Shown: piece by piece, positions 1 to 6,910 of the stretch | How positions within the stretch are numbered: the first letter of the stretch is position 1 | Layout of the letters: the number at the start of each line of letters is the position of its first letter | IMG/VR virus record: IMGVR_UViG_3300007523_000082 | Location: 1-24,886 of that record | Reading direction: 5' to 3' (one strand) | Length of the DNA stretch: 24,886 nt | From: a virus | Position numbers and translations under genes: made by a program | Notes under the pieces: generated by a model | What the model was told of the DNA's origin: nothing | Database searches by the model: none | The model's input: the letters and a program-made list of their open reading frames with translations, nothing else

Positions 1-2105
1 GCTACCAAACAGCCACGAGCTACAGAATATAGAGGATCTTCTGGACGAATAACACTGCCGATTTCAACAGGCATTTCTGCTGATCTCAACAACTTCTCGA
101 ACAACTTGTCAAATCCCGGAGGACTTGCTGTTCCGCCTGCAACAATAATGTCAATCGGCTGTCCGATGCGAGCATTCTTGTCTTTATTTTCTGTAAGACC
201 TTTTTTAATGCCAGAAACTGTTTTTTCTATCATCAACTCATACTGTGTACGAATTGCTCGCTGTACAAGTGTGTCAGGCTCTTTATTCAAATCAATCTTT
301 GTTTTTTCTTTGTTAATGAAAGCTACAGTCTCACCAGCAGCACGAGCCGATTGTTGATCAATCCAGTCTCCAGAATTCACGATGGAGAAACTGAAAACTT
401 CTGCACCGAACAAGGAAAATGCCACATTGACCATACCGGCTCCGCAATTGTGAATTGTTAAATTTGGTCCAGAAAATGAATGATCTCCGGGAACTTGTAA
501 ATCATATACAGCACCTTCATATTCTTCGTGTTCAATAGCTTGGATTCGACCACAACAAAACCCATCTTCAATAAATATTTTTTCTGAAATTTGGCTGTTT
601 TCACAATCCAAATTAGTCATTAAATCTGATAAAGAATATGAAACTTTTTTGCCAGCCGCACTAACAACCCATTCGTTTAATTTTCCAACAATATTTCTTC
701 CATCTTTCAGATGACTAATCCTTGGTTCTCTCCAAGAAACACTAGAAGCAATTCCAATTCTTGAAAATAATTGTTTTGCAAGTAAAATTAATTTTGTATT
801 AGAGTTTCCAAATGTGATCTGACTTTCAGAAATAGTCCCATCAGAACGAACCAATCCACATAAAAGATTCATACATTCTGAATTGGTTAATTTTTCAATT
901 GACCAAGGATAATGTTTTTTCCCAGCAGAATCATAACAATGATTGTTCATCCAATTTGCCAATCCTTTGCTATAACACTTAAGTCTAATCACATTGTCTG
1001 ATTTGTTGATTTCTGTGGAAGATTTATCAAATCTTTTTTGCAATATTTCTTTGGAGTCGTTAACAAATTGTTGTTCTTCAAGTCCAAAATCTATTTGAAT
1101 ACATCCTTCTTCTAAGTTAATGCTTCCATCGCCCATAAAATATCCTAAAAACCTTTGTAGATCAGGAGTTGATTCTATGCGTTTTTTATTCCATTTCTTA
1201 GAACATGTAATTCTTTCACAAATATTCATTGCAGGTCTTGTTGAATTTCTATCTTGTTTAAGTATTGGCTCTCCAACGATATCTCCAATTTCTAGTTCTT
1301 CACAGCCAACCCATGACCAAATTCCATTTCTTTTAACATAAAGTTCATGGTTGTCTACAAACTTATATTCGTCAGTGTTATTTGAATATCCGGCAATTTG
1401 TATCTTTGTCATTGCACCATTAAATTCTTTTGTAATAATATTGCTGATTTCACTCCATTTGCCCATATGTGTGATTACTTTATCCCCAATTTTGACATCT
1501 TGTATTTCTACAATTCCCTTGTCTGTGTATATTTTTGTTCCTGGACACAAACACGAAACGCCAATTCCTGTAAACATTTTATCGGCAAGTTCTGCATAAA
1601 CTAAAGCCATAGCTTCATTAATTGGTCTAGCGTCAACTTTAAAACCTTTTTCACTCTTGAAAGCTTTGAAGATGGATTCCAGAATTTTTCTGTGATAATC
1701 AGCATCTGTGTTTTCGTTAATGGCATTGGCTGGAACAGAATAACATAGAATCTCTCCGTCCTTTTTGATTTCGTCTAAAAGACTATGAATCATAATACTC
1801 ATGATCTGAAATGCGTCACGTTCATGCGGGTTTACGCAACCATCTTTCATTGGTCTCTTTAGATCTACATTTCTCATTGTGTAAGCCATGTTAATGGCTG
1901 CTTCGCCGAGAGCATAAGCCACGTTGGCGTCTTCCCGATGAATTAATGGAACGCCAGATTTCTTCATCATGTTAAAAACAAAGTCATTCTCAAGTTCCAT
2001 TTCAAGAAATGCGTTCACTTCTCTCTTGTAAATGAAATTTCCTTCTGCATTTCTTTTACAGCAAACTAAATTATACGTCCCAGCGTCAAATCCGATTCCG
2101 CTCAT
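1..2105 (-). CDS. Actin-like ATPase interrupted by an intein (3' end outside window)
   Basis: Read from the ATG at 2105 this frame is open to the window edge (about 701 codons). Once the intein (447-1553) is removed, about 332 residues of an actin/ParM/Hsp70-fold ATPase remain. Visible motifs are an N-terminal phosphate-1 loop (GIGFDAGTYN, residues 3-12), a phosphate-2-like loop formed across the splice junction (GVS joined to CGAGMVNV), and a C-terminal adenosine motif (VAGGTASPPGFDKLF) followed by a DP-containing segment ending near ARGCLV. Family knowledge: such proteins form nucleotide-dependent filaments for plasmid segregation or phage positioning, or act as chaperone-like ATPases; which applies here is unknown. 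The start overlaps the stop of the 78-aa gene by 4 bases (ATGA), so translation is probably coupled. The C-terminus lies beyond position 1. Confidence 0.88.
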   Translation of the reverse strand, partial: MSGIGFDAGTYNLVCCKRNAEGNFIYKREVNAFLEMELENDFVFNMMKKSGVPLIHREDANVAYALGEAAINMAYTMRNVDLKRPMKDGCVNPHERDAFQIMSIMIHSLLDEIKKDGEILCYSVPANAINENTDADYHRKILESIFKAFKSEKGFKVDARPINEAMALVYAELADKMFTGIGVSCLCPGTKIYTDKGIVEIQDVKIGDKVITHMGKWSEISNIITKEFNGAMTKIQIAGYSNNTDEYKFVDNHELYVKRNGIWSWVGCEELEIGDIVGEPILKQDRNSTRPAMNICERITCSKKWNKKRIESTPDLQRFLGYFMGDGSINLEEGCIQIDFGLEEQQFVNDSKEILQKRFDKSSTEINKSDNVIRLKCYSKGLANWMNNHCYDSAGKKHYPWSIEKLTNSECMNLLCGLVRSDGTISESQITFGNSNTKLILLAKQLFSRIGIASSVSWREPRISHLKDGRNIVGKLNEWVVSAAGKKVSYSLSDLMTNLDCENSQISEKIFIEDGFCCGRIQAIEHEEYEGAVYDLQVPGDHSFSGPNLTIHNCGAGMVNVAFSLFGAEVFSFSIVNSGDWIDQQSARAAGETVAFINKEKTKIDLNKEPDTLVQRAIRTQYELMIEKTVSGIKKGLTENKDKNARIGQPIDIIVAGGTASPPGFDKLFEKLLRSAEMPVEIGSVIRPEDPLYSVARGCLV
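447..1553 (-). mobile_element. Complete intein with LAGLIDADG (DOD) homing endonuclease
   Basis: The intein is 369 residues with no internal stop. The N-terminal splice motif begins at Cys1 (CLCPGTKIYT), block B is FVDNHELYV (His present, but Val replaces the usual Thr three residues earlier), block F is VYDLQVPGDHSF, and block G is TIHN followed by Cys as the +1 extein residue. The nucleophile set Cys1, terminal His-Asn and Cys+1 is complete, so protein splicing is expected. Between the splicing blocks are two LAGLIDADG helices: FLGYFMGDG (intein residues 135-143) and LLCGLVRSDG (230-239). Both retain the acidic residue, so the endonuclease is probably active and able to home into intein-less alleles. 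The insertion point is the phosphate-binding loop of the host ATPase. Confidence 0.93.
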
Positions 2106-2338
2106 AGTTGCTCCTTGTCTTTTCCAAATTTAAGTTTAACACCAGAAAAGAAATCCGGGATCATTAGTTCGGCATCCTTTTCTTTATCTTTTTCAAGCAC
2201 AGAAACGCTTTGTGCATCGATTGCATTAGCTGTTAATTGCCCATCAATTGTAATATTGATATTCAAAGTAATTTCAATCTCGCCATCTTTCGGGACGATT
2301 CGAATTTGTGTCTTTGGTTGCTTGACTATCTGTGGCAT
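2102..2338 (-). CDS. Small protein coupled to the actin-like ATPase
   Basis: A 78-aa protein, not recognised. It has a basic N-terminus (MPQIVKQPKTQIRIVPKDG), a central alternating polar/hydrophobic stretch (EIEITLNINITIDG) that predicts beta strand, and a charged C-terminus rich in Lys and Glu. No membrane segment or signal peptide is seen. Its stop codon overlaps the start of the actin-like gene (ATGA at 2102-2105), so the two are almost certainly translated together and may act together, for example as an adaptor or regulator of the filament; that is inference. No strong Shine-Dalgarno precedes its ATG. The 88 bases between it and the GT9 gene hold no recognisable gene. Confidence 0.72.
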   Translation of the reverse strand: MPQIVKQPKTQIRIVPKDGEIEITLNINITIDGQLTANAIDAQSVSVLEKDKEKDAELMIPDFFSGVKLKFGKDKEQL

Positions 2339-2426
2339 GATGGTATTTACGATATCAAAATGCCATTTTATTTTAAAACTACAATTCTATAACAGCGACA
2401 ATCACATAAAAGCTGCAATAAAATGC

Positions 2427-3416
2427 TTATTTATCTGTCTTAGAAGACAATTTATCAAATGCAAAAAGTATAGAATTTGCAGTTATTTTAGAACAACATG
2501 GAACTTTTGGTGCTTCTTTAATTTTTGGACATTTGCCCCAATCATAACAGCCAGAATATTTCAATGGACACGGGCCCTGAACTAATTCCACATTTGGATA
2601 ATGCAAAGCATATGTTGGGCCATTAACGAATGTGAAAATTCCAACAACAGGTTTTTTCATTCCTCCTGCTGCATGAAAATGAGATGTATCAACACTTACA
2701 ATAAAATCAGCTTGATTTATTACAGACAACCATTTTCTTAATTTAAGACCATAAATTGTTGGTATATCGTTTTTCAACAATCCGTATATAGGCGTTCCAT
2801 GAAGCCCGGTTACAAAAAATCCACGATCACGAAGACCATTTGTCACCTCAACCATTAATTCGTCTGTTAGATTTTTATTGTGCATAGCTGAAATTGGAGC
2901 CAACACAACGATCTTTCCATTTCTATCTCTGTGTTTTTCTAATATGTCTTTTCCATCTTTATTTTCTTCTTCAGAAATTTGAAAGTGCATTTCATGACTT
3001 GTAAGAGATACTCCACAATGATTTGCCCAGATGTCACTTCTGTGTTTTCCAGACATAGGAGCCATGTTCATCTCCCAACGACCACAAGATGTTGTGGTGT
3101 TATAATGTACAATATAATCATGACAGTTGACAGAGTTTGAATCAAGAATCTTGTCTATAAAAGGATGATCAATTAAAGCGTCATGGTAAATAGCTGGACA
3201 AGAAAAATGAATTTCTACATTTGGCATAAGCTTCTTAAAATCTTCGAACATCATTCTGTGCATCAAAATGTCGCCTAGACCGCCACATCCTCGCTGAATT
3301 AAAACTTTTTTTCTTTTTTTATAAAAATCACGAATTCCAATAGTGGGCTTTGCTTGTTCTGGTCTTTTATAATCGATACGTTGTCGAATAGGTAATTTTG
3401 ATTTTACTACTGGCAT
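2427..3416 (-). CDS. GT9 family glycosyltransferase (heptosyltransferase-like)
   Basis: A 329-aa protein with the two halves of a GT-B glycosyltransferase of family 9. The N-terminal nucleotide-fold start is LIQRGCGGLGDILMHR (about residues 39-54), matching the GGLGD loop of ADP-heptose:LPS heptosyltransferases. The C-terminal donor-site region is FIVSVDTSHFHAAGG (about 238-252), equivalent to the D-T-x-x-x-H-x-A motif. The last 50 residues are Cys-rich (CPLKYSGCYDWGKCPK, then PCC), as often seen in GT9 proteins. Predicted role: transfer of a sugar from an activated nucleotide donor to a glycan or protein acceptor in the infected cell. Lying among virion genes, it may modify phage proteins or host surface glycans (inference). 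It starts about 20 bases past the T-tract of the terminator at 3436-3471 and has no strong Shine-Dalgarno. Confidence 0.82.
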   Translation of the reverse strand: MPVVKSKLPIRQRIDYKRPEQAKPTIGIRDFYKKRKKVLIQRGCGGLGDILMHRMMFEDFKKLMPNVEIHFSCPAIYHDALIDHPFIDKILDSNSVNCHDYIVHYNTTTSCGRWEMNMAPMSGKHRSDIWANHCGVSLTSHEMHFQISEEENKDGKDILEKHRDRNGKIVVLAPISAMHNKNLTDELMVEVTNGLRDRGFFVTGLHGTPIYGLLKNDIPTIYGLKLRKWLSVINQADFIVSVDTSHFHAAGGMKKPVVGIFTFVNGPTYALHYPNVELVQGPCPLKYSGCYDWGKCPKIKEAPKVPCCSKITANSILFAFDKLSSKTDK

Positions 3417-3435
3417 TGTCTAATAGAGTTCAAAG

Positions 3436-3471
3436 AAAAAAAAATGGACACGGTTCCTAAAAACCGTGTCC
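3436..3471 (-). terminator. Rho-independent terminator after the 198-aa gene
   Basis: On the minus strand a perfect 10-bp stem (GGACACGGTT pairing with AACCGTGTCC) with a 6-base loop is followed by an A and nine consecutive T. It lies about 29 bases after the stop codon at 3500 and just before the GT9 gene. It is the clearest terminator in the window. On the plus strand the same hairpin is followed only by a weak T run. Confidence 0.9.
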
Positions 3472-3499
3472 AAGTAATTTTTCAGTTGTTAATAGTCAA

Positions 3500-4096
3500 T
3501 TAGCTAGTTGGTGTAGACTTGATGGATGCCATCCAATTAGCGGTAGAAGTTCCGCTAGAAGTCTTAAGTCTCAACAAAGTAATTGCAAGGTCTCCATTGT
3601 TGAAGATTTGGCTTTCACCTGCATTCAGCGTGAATGTGACGTTAACGTCTCCATTCAATTCGCCTGTAACAGACTTTGTACCGTCCAAGTTCTGAATCTG
3701 CAAGAATCTTGCTGGTCCACCGTATGTGGTAACAAAATCGATTACGTTTCCAGACAGTGCTGTTGTCAATGTAACGGTTTCACCCTTAGCGAATGTATTT
3801 TCTTCTGGGATGTCGCTGTAAACCGAACCGTCATCTGTAATAACTTTAATGAAAGCTTGTTCATGAGATACTTGTGGGTAAGCAAATCTCTTCCAGTAGT
3901 TGCAGTCGGTGAATTGATCCCCGTCTTTCAAAAGTCTGTAGGTTCTGTTAGGACCAGCAACATAAATCTGACGTTGCTTTGATGTTAAGAATGCTGAACC
4001 AAGCTGACCATAGCCGCTTCCAGAAACGTAGGATGATGGATCGACATCCAATTTTCCCTGATTTACATTTTGTAGTTGTACTTGAAATACTGACAT
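3500..4096 (-). CDS. Probable virion structural protein, unknown family
   Basis: A 198-aa protein starting at an ATG with a good Shine-Dalgarno (GGAGTAAAC directly before it). No family is recognised. It is rich in Gly, Ser, Thr and beta-prone segments (for example GETVTLTTALSGNVIDFVTTY and a C-terminal half with alternating hydrophobics), with no membrane segment and few Cys, as in phage decoration, fibre or tail-associated beta proteins. It is the only gene here with both a promoter-like -10 box just upstream and a strong terminator just downstream, suggesting a separately transcribed, abundant product (inference). It could be a head decoration or neck protein; the sequence alone does not decide. 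Confidence 0.8.
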   Translation of the reverse strand: MSVFQVQLQNVNQGKLDVDPSSYVSGSGYGQLGSAFLTSKQRQIYVAGPNRTYRLLKDGDQFTDCNYWKRFAYPQVSHEQAFIKVITDDGSVYSDIPEENTFAKGETVTLTTALSGNVIDFVTTYGGPARFLQIQNLDGTKSVTGELNGDVNVTFTLNAGESQIFNNGDLAITLLRLKTSSGTSTANWMASIKSTPTS

Positions 4097-4136
4097 GTTT
4101 ACTCCATGTGTTCTTTAATGTGTATTGTCCGTCACA

Positions 4137-4145
4137 ATTATATAT
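4137..4145 (-). promoter_or_regulatory. Possible promoter -10 box for the 198-aa gene
   Basis: The minus strand reads TATATAAT about 40 bases before the ATG at 4096, inside the last codons of the upstream gene. It contains a perfect TATAAT. No convincing -35 hexamer sits 16-18 bases upstream, so it could be a phage-specific or extended type, or chance in AT-rich DNA. Support comes from the strong terminator closing the same one-gene unit. Confidence 0.35.
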
Positions 4146-4764
4146 TCAGGACATTTATTTTTGGCATCATAGATTTATACAAGCGTGTACCTACTCCTGT
4201 TGGAACCAAATGTGTTTCAATTCCAGAAAATGCCGCCTGACACAAACCAACAGATTCTACGCCCATAACTAAACCAGCGTCATTTACATCTGTGTCATAC
4301 TCACAATACATACCTTTTAATGTGGCGATTCTTTTTAATTTGTCTATCTTGTATTTTTCCAAAGTTTTAGTAGGGTGAGATCCTTTGGTTATGATCACAC
4401 ATTTGGTTGTTTTTTCTGGAGTTTCAGGTTGTAATCCAAAATTTGTAAGACCAGCACTGATGATAAAATCTTCAATTGGATGAGTAGATCCATTATATCT
4501 AAGCTCTGAAATATGTGCAAAATCATTTTTTCTAATTTTAAGCTCTGATATCTTTAGAACGTGATTACATTCTTTAAGCAATTCAATTTTATCGTCTTTG
4601 CATCCTATGTAAATCACAAGATCTGGAAACTCTCTCTCCAAGATTGGCTTGAGATTTTTCAGTTGCACAAGGTATTCGTCGGAATTTCCAAAATAACAGA
4701 TGCAATAGTTGTTGGCTATTTTGGAGTATTCAGTAAAACTTATCATAAGACAATATAAGATCAA
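4138..4764 (-). CDS. Unknown protein, possibly glycosyltransferase-like
   Basis: A protein of up to 208 aa. The longest frame begins at a TTG (4764) only about 3 bases after an AAAAGG; the first ATG is at 4746 (202 aa, beginning MISFTEYSK), so the start is uncertain. The N-terminal part looks like a Rossmann/GT-B half: YCICYFGNSDEYLVQLK, then a helix, then the strand PDLVIYIGCKDD. Later segments KCVIITKGSHPTKTL and GLVMGVESVGLCQAAFSG resemble the donor-binding side of GT-B enzymes but lack a diagnostic motif. It may be a short, divergent relative of the GT9 gene nearby. It is the last minus-strand gene before the plus-strand island. Existence is fairly secure; function is weak. Confidence 0.68.
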   Translation of the reverse strand: MILYCLMISFTEYSKIANNYCICYFGNSDEYLVQLKNLKPILEREFPDLVIYIGCKDDKIELLKECNHVLKISELKIRKNDFAHISELRYNGSTHPIEDFIISAGLTNFGLQPETPEKTTKCVIITKGSHPTKTLEKYKIDKLKRIATLKGMYCEYDTDVNDAGLVMGVESVGLCQAAFSGIETHLVPTGVGTRLYKSMMPKINVLNI

Positions 4765-4793
4765 TTACCTTTTCATACTTGAGAAAAATTTTC

Positions 4794-5072
4794 ATGAACG
4801 ATCAAGAAAAATCAGAAATAGGCACTAAAACTTTTGTTGGTTTTTGTCATCAATTTGGAGATGATATTCATGCACAGATATTACTGGAAGAATTATTTAA
4901 GGGGTTAATCCATGAAGAGACTTTATTTGTATTTGGCGAGCCGATCCAAGGAGGGGATGAAGCTAGTGACAGTTCTACAGAGCGAATCTGCGACAACATC
5001 GAAGTTGACGGATCTATCGAGTCTGAATCTACCGATTGCTTGGGAACTTCGGATTTCTCAGATTATCCATGA
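4794..5072 (+). CDS. Doubtful small plus-strand ORF overlapping the next gene
   Basis: A 92-aa frame from an ATG at 4794. Its first 45 or so residues look protein-like (for example KTFVGFCHQFGDDIHAQILL). The second half is acidic low-complexity sequence lying over the out-of-frame gene at 4912. The Shine-Dalgarno is weak. The coding signal appears to move from this frame to the 4912 frame at about 4905, but a stop at 4906 separates the frames. It may be a short gene ending in an overlap, or a former in-frame N-terminus of the next gene. Confidence 0.3.
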   Translation: MNDQEKSEIGTKTFVGFCHQFGDDIHAQILLEELFKGLIHEETLFVFGEPIQGGDEASDSSTERICDNIEVDGSIESESTDCLGTSDFSDYP

Positions 5073-5271
5073 CAATAGAATGTTGTATGAGCCTTGGGTG
5101 GAAACAGCTAAAGATTACAACGAATTGGCATCACGTCTTCAATCAAGAGGTTACTCCAACATCACAACAGGAGCAATTCCTTTGTTGGACTTCAAAGCAT
5201 ATTGTGATGCACCTATCGCTGATACAAATTCATGCAAAATCGTTAAAACGATGCTTAGAAAAAAAGATTAG
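4912..5271 (+). CDS. Unknown small plus-strand protein
   Basis: A 119-aa protein, not recognised. The ATG at 4912 is preceded by AAGGGG at 4899-4904 with 7-base spacing, which supports this start; an in-frame stop at 4906 rules out an earlier one. It begins MKRLYLYLASRSKEGMKLV. The middle (SSLNLPIAWELRISQIIHD) and the remainder look like a compact soluble alpha/beta protein without signal or membrane segments. It lies on the strand opposite to its structural neighbours, followed three bases later by the next plus-strand frame, so the two may be co-transcribed as accessory genes. It could be a small regulatory or host-takeover protein, but nothing in the sequence says so directly. Confidence 0.58.
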   Translation: MKRLYLYLASRSKEGMKLVTVLQSESATTSKLTDLSSLNLPIAWELRISQIIHDNRMLYEPWVETAKDYNELASRLQSRGYSNITTGAIPLLDFKAYCDAPIADTNSCKIVKTMLRKKD

Positions 5272-5309
5272 TATTGCAAAATTATTGCAAATTTGATAAA
5301 TATAAAAGT

Positions 5310-5705
5310 ATGTTTAATATTAATATTTGTGAACAAAACTATGGAATTGGTTGTACTAAAATAATAATGTCTATAGAAGTAGATGGGCGAAAATACAACA
5401 AATATATTATTGTTGCCGATGAAATGATAAGAAATGAAATTTATAATGACATGATAATAAACAATATGAAACAAGATATTGTTGAATCTTCTGCCAAATT
5501 AAAGGCAATCTGGAGTTTTGAATCACAACAAGATTTTGTAAATTCGCAAAACTCAGAAGATGTACCCACACTTGCAGAAATCATGAGTAGAGATTTTTTA
5601 GGGACCATGTATAATTCCCTAGATTCAGAAGACAATTCTCGTTGCAATTCTCGTTGCAATTCTCGTTGCAATTCTCGTTGCAATTGGAAAGAAGAAGGTT
5701 TTTGA
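5310..5705 (+). CDS. Unknown plus-strand protein with C-terminal NSRC repeats
   Basis: A 131-aa protein from the first ATG of the frame (the frame can be extended to a TTG at 5274). Not recognised. The N-terminal part is a plausible beta/alpha fold (SIEVDGRKYNKYIIVADEM), followed by a helical middle with acidic and Gln-rich segments. The C-terminus is four tandem copies of Asn-Ser-Arg-Cys, then NWKEEGF, encoded by perfect 12-base DNA repeats. No good Shine-Dalgarno precedes the ATG. Codon third positions are more A/T-rich than in the tail genes, which may mean recent acquisition. The opposite-strand frame through the same repeats (ELQR repeats) looks like a shadow. Confidence 0.52.
   Translation: MFNINICEQNYGIGCTKIIMSIEVDGRKYNKYIIVADEMIRNEIYNDMIINNMKQDIVESSAKLKAIWSFESQQDFVNSQNSEDVPTLAEIMSRDFLGTMYNSLDSEDNSRCNSRCNSRCNSRCNWKEEGF
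5634..5681. repeat. Four perfect 12-bp tandem repeats
   Basis: The unit AATTCTCGTTGC occurs four times head to tail with no mismatch, followed by a partial fifth copy (AATT). In the plus-strand gene it encodes Asn-Ser-Arg-Cys each time. Because the unit is a multiple of three, copy-number change would lengthen or shorten the protein without breaking the frame. Confidence 0.95.
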
Positions 5706-5729
5706 CAAGTTGCTGAATCAATCAACTTG
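5706..5729 (+). terminator. Weak candidate terminator between convergent genes
   Basis: A 7-bp stem (CAAGTTG with CAACTTG) and a 10-base loop follow the plus-strand gene directly. The sequence after it is T-rich (CAATTTTC, then GTTTTT) but has no clean T run adjacent to the stem. Its position between convergent genes supports a terminator role; the structure itself is weak. Confidence 0.3.
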
Positions 5730-5739
5730 CGTTCAATTT

Positions 5740-6066
5740 TCATTCTTCGTTTTTAGCGATCTTGACACAAAATCTTGGCAAGTAAAATTCTCCTGATTCA
5801 ACTTCAATTTGAATTCTTTTTTCTTCTACTGTAAGAATTGTTCCGCCTTCTTCTATAAATTCATCGATCAGAGACTCAGCATCGCTCTCTGAATCCACCT
5901 TTTCCATAAGTTTGTTCTTGCTTACTTTTGTGCGTACAGATTTTCCGACATACTTGTCATATGGGTTTTCTTGTTCGATACCAAGAGTGAAGAAACTGGA
6001 CAAGTCTTTTTGTTCTGTTATCCAGTTCTTAAAATCTTGAAGTGAAATTCTTTTATTTTGCTCCAT
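5740..6066 (-). CDS. Small unknown phage protein
   Basis: A 108-aa protein, not recognised. The ATG at 6066 is chosen because GGGGAGGAG stands just upstream; a longer frame to 6081 would put that ribosome site inside the gene. It begins MEQNKRISLQDFKNWITEQK, a helical start, then a Lys-rich stretch (KYVGKSVRTKVSKNKLMEKV), an acidic helix (DSESDAESLIDEFIEEGG), and a beta-prone C-terminus (RIQIEVESGEFYLPRF). It overlaps the end of the DUF115-like gene by 14 bases, so it is probably translated from the same message. No membrane or signal segment is seen. Confidence 0.75.
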   Translation of the reverse strand: MEQNKRISLQDFKNWITEQKDLSSFFTLGIEQENPYDKYVGKSVRTKVSKNKLMEKVDSESDAESLIDEFIEEGGTILTVEEKRIQIEVESGEFYLPRFCVKIAKNEE

Positions 6067-6910
6067 TGGGCTCCTCCCCATTAACGAAAAAGTTTAAAGC
6101 ATCCATTTCAGATTTTATATATGAGGCATTAAAATAATCTCCGGCATCAGAATAATCAACAACAGTCACTTCTTTGTCTTTTTGATGTGTTAACCAGTAG
6201 AGATTTGCATCTATAATTTCTTTGGATCGTATGTGTTGAGGATATGTCCACAGTCCGTTCTCAAGCCTTACTGCATAATCACGCTCTCTTTCAAACGACT
6301 CGTCACAGCACATTAACATGAGATTTTCTACCCCAAATTGGTACGCCAATCCTATAGCCGCACAAACAGGATTTCTGTAGTCATCTATAAAGTATTTCTC
6401 GCTATATTCCGCTCCAAATGACTCGTCTGGAGTAGGGGAATAGACATACAAATCATTCTTGTATGACTTCGTGAAATTATAGTTCGTTCTGATTGAAGAA
6501 ACACAAATTGGATAGTAACCATTTTGCTTTGGGAGAAAGTTAGAACATTCTTGATATGGGTTGTTTACCACATAGGCATTGATGGATTTTTTTCCTGTAA
6601 GTTTCCAGTCTTTCAAGGCACCATTGATCGCTAAAACGCAAACATCTGTCGGCATCTTGGCAATAATTTCATGTCTTTTCGCAAAACTATACCCGTCAGA
6701 CACGATGACTATCTTGTTGAATGAAATGACTTCATCAGCAATTTTTGGTCTTATTGAATTTACTTGCTCATTGTGAACAATCAATCCGTAATCTTTTTGA
6801 TCGTATAAATGAGACACAGTGATTGGAGTATTGTTATTTTTCGTGAAATTACGAACCCATGTTCCGCCTCCAAGAATATATTCGTTAGTGAGATGTTTTT
6901 TGACTTTCAT
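6053..6910 (-). CDS. DUF115/Maf-like putative glycosyltransferase-fold protein
   Basis: A 285-aa protein. The region IVIVSDGYSFAKRHEII (about residues 67-83) resembles the Rossmann-like glycine/serine loop of the DUF115 (MptE-like/Maf) family. A later segment NPVCAAIGLAYQFGVENLML followed by CCDESF (about 180-206) matches that family's helix, strand and acidic residue near the active site. Members include Maf flagellin-modifying transferases and related sugar enzymes, so a glycan-related role is likely but not proven. It has no membrane segment. Its ATG lies inside the 3' end of the GIY-YIG gene (26-base overlap) and has its own Shine-Dalgarno (AGGGAAC), consistent with the endonuclease having inserted just upstream of a working gene. 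Confidence 0.66.
   Translation of the reverse strand: MKVKKHLTNEYILGGGTWVRNFTKNNNTPITVSHLYDQKDYGLIVHNEQVNSIRPKIADEVISFNKIVIVSDGYSFAKRHEIIAKMPTDVCVLAINGALKDWKLTGKKSINAYVVNNPYQECSNFLPKQNGYYPICVSSIRTNYNFTKSYKNDLYVYSPTPDESFGAEYSEKYFIDDYRNPVCAAIGLAYQFGVENLMLMCCDESFERERDYAVRLENGLWTYPQHIRSKEIIDANLYWLTHQKDKEVTVVDYSDAGDYFNASYIKSEMDALNFFVNGEEPNGAK

Noticed and set aside
2115-2585. A 156-aa plus-strand ORF across the 78-aa and GT9 genes
   Set aside because: Antisense to two well-supported genes, with Ser/Phe/Cys-rich shadow composition.
3608-3982. A 124-aa plus-strand Cys-rich ORF
   Set aside because: Antisense to the 198-aa structural gene, whose ribosome site and terminator support the minus strand.
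5441-5743. Minus-strand frame with ELQR repeats through the 12-bp array
   Set aside because: It is the complement of the plus-strand NSRC repeats; the rest has hydrophobic shadow-like composition and no ribosome site, and it would overlap the 108-aa gene's end.
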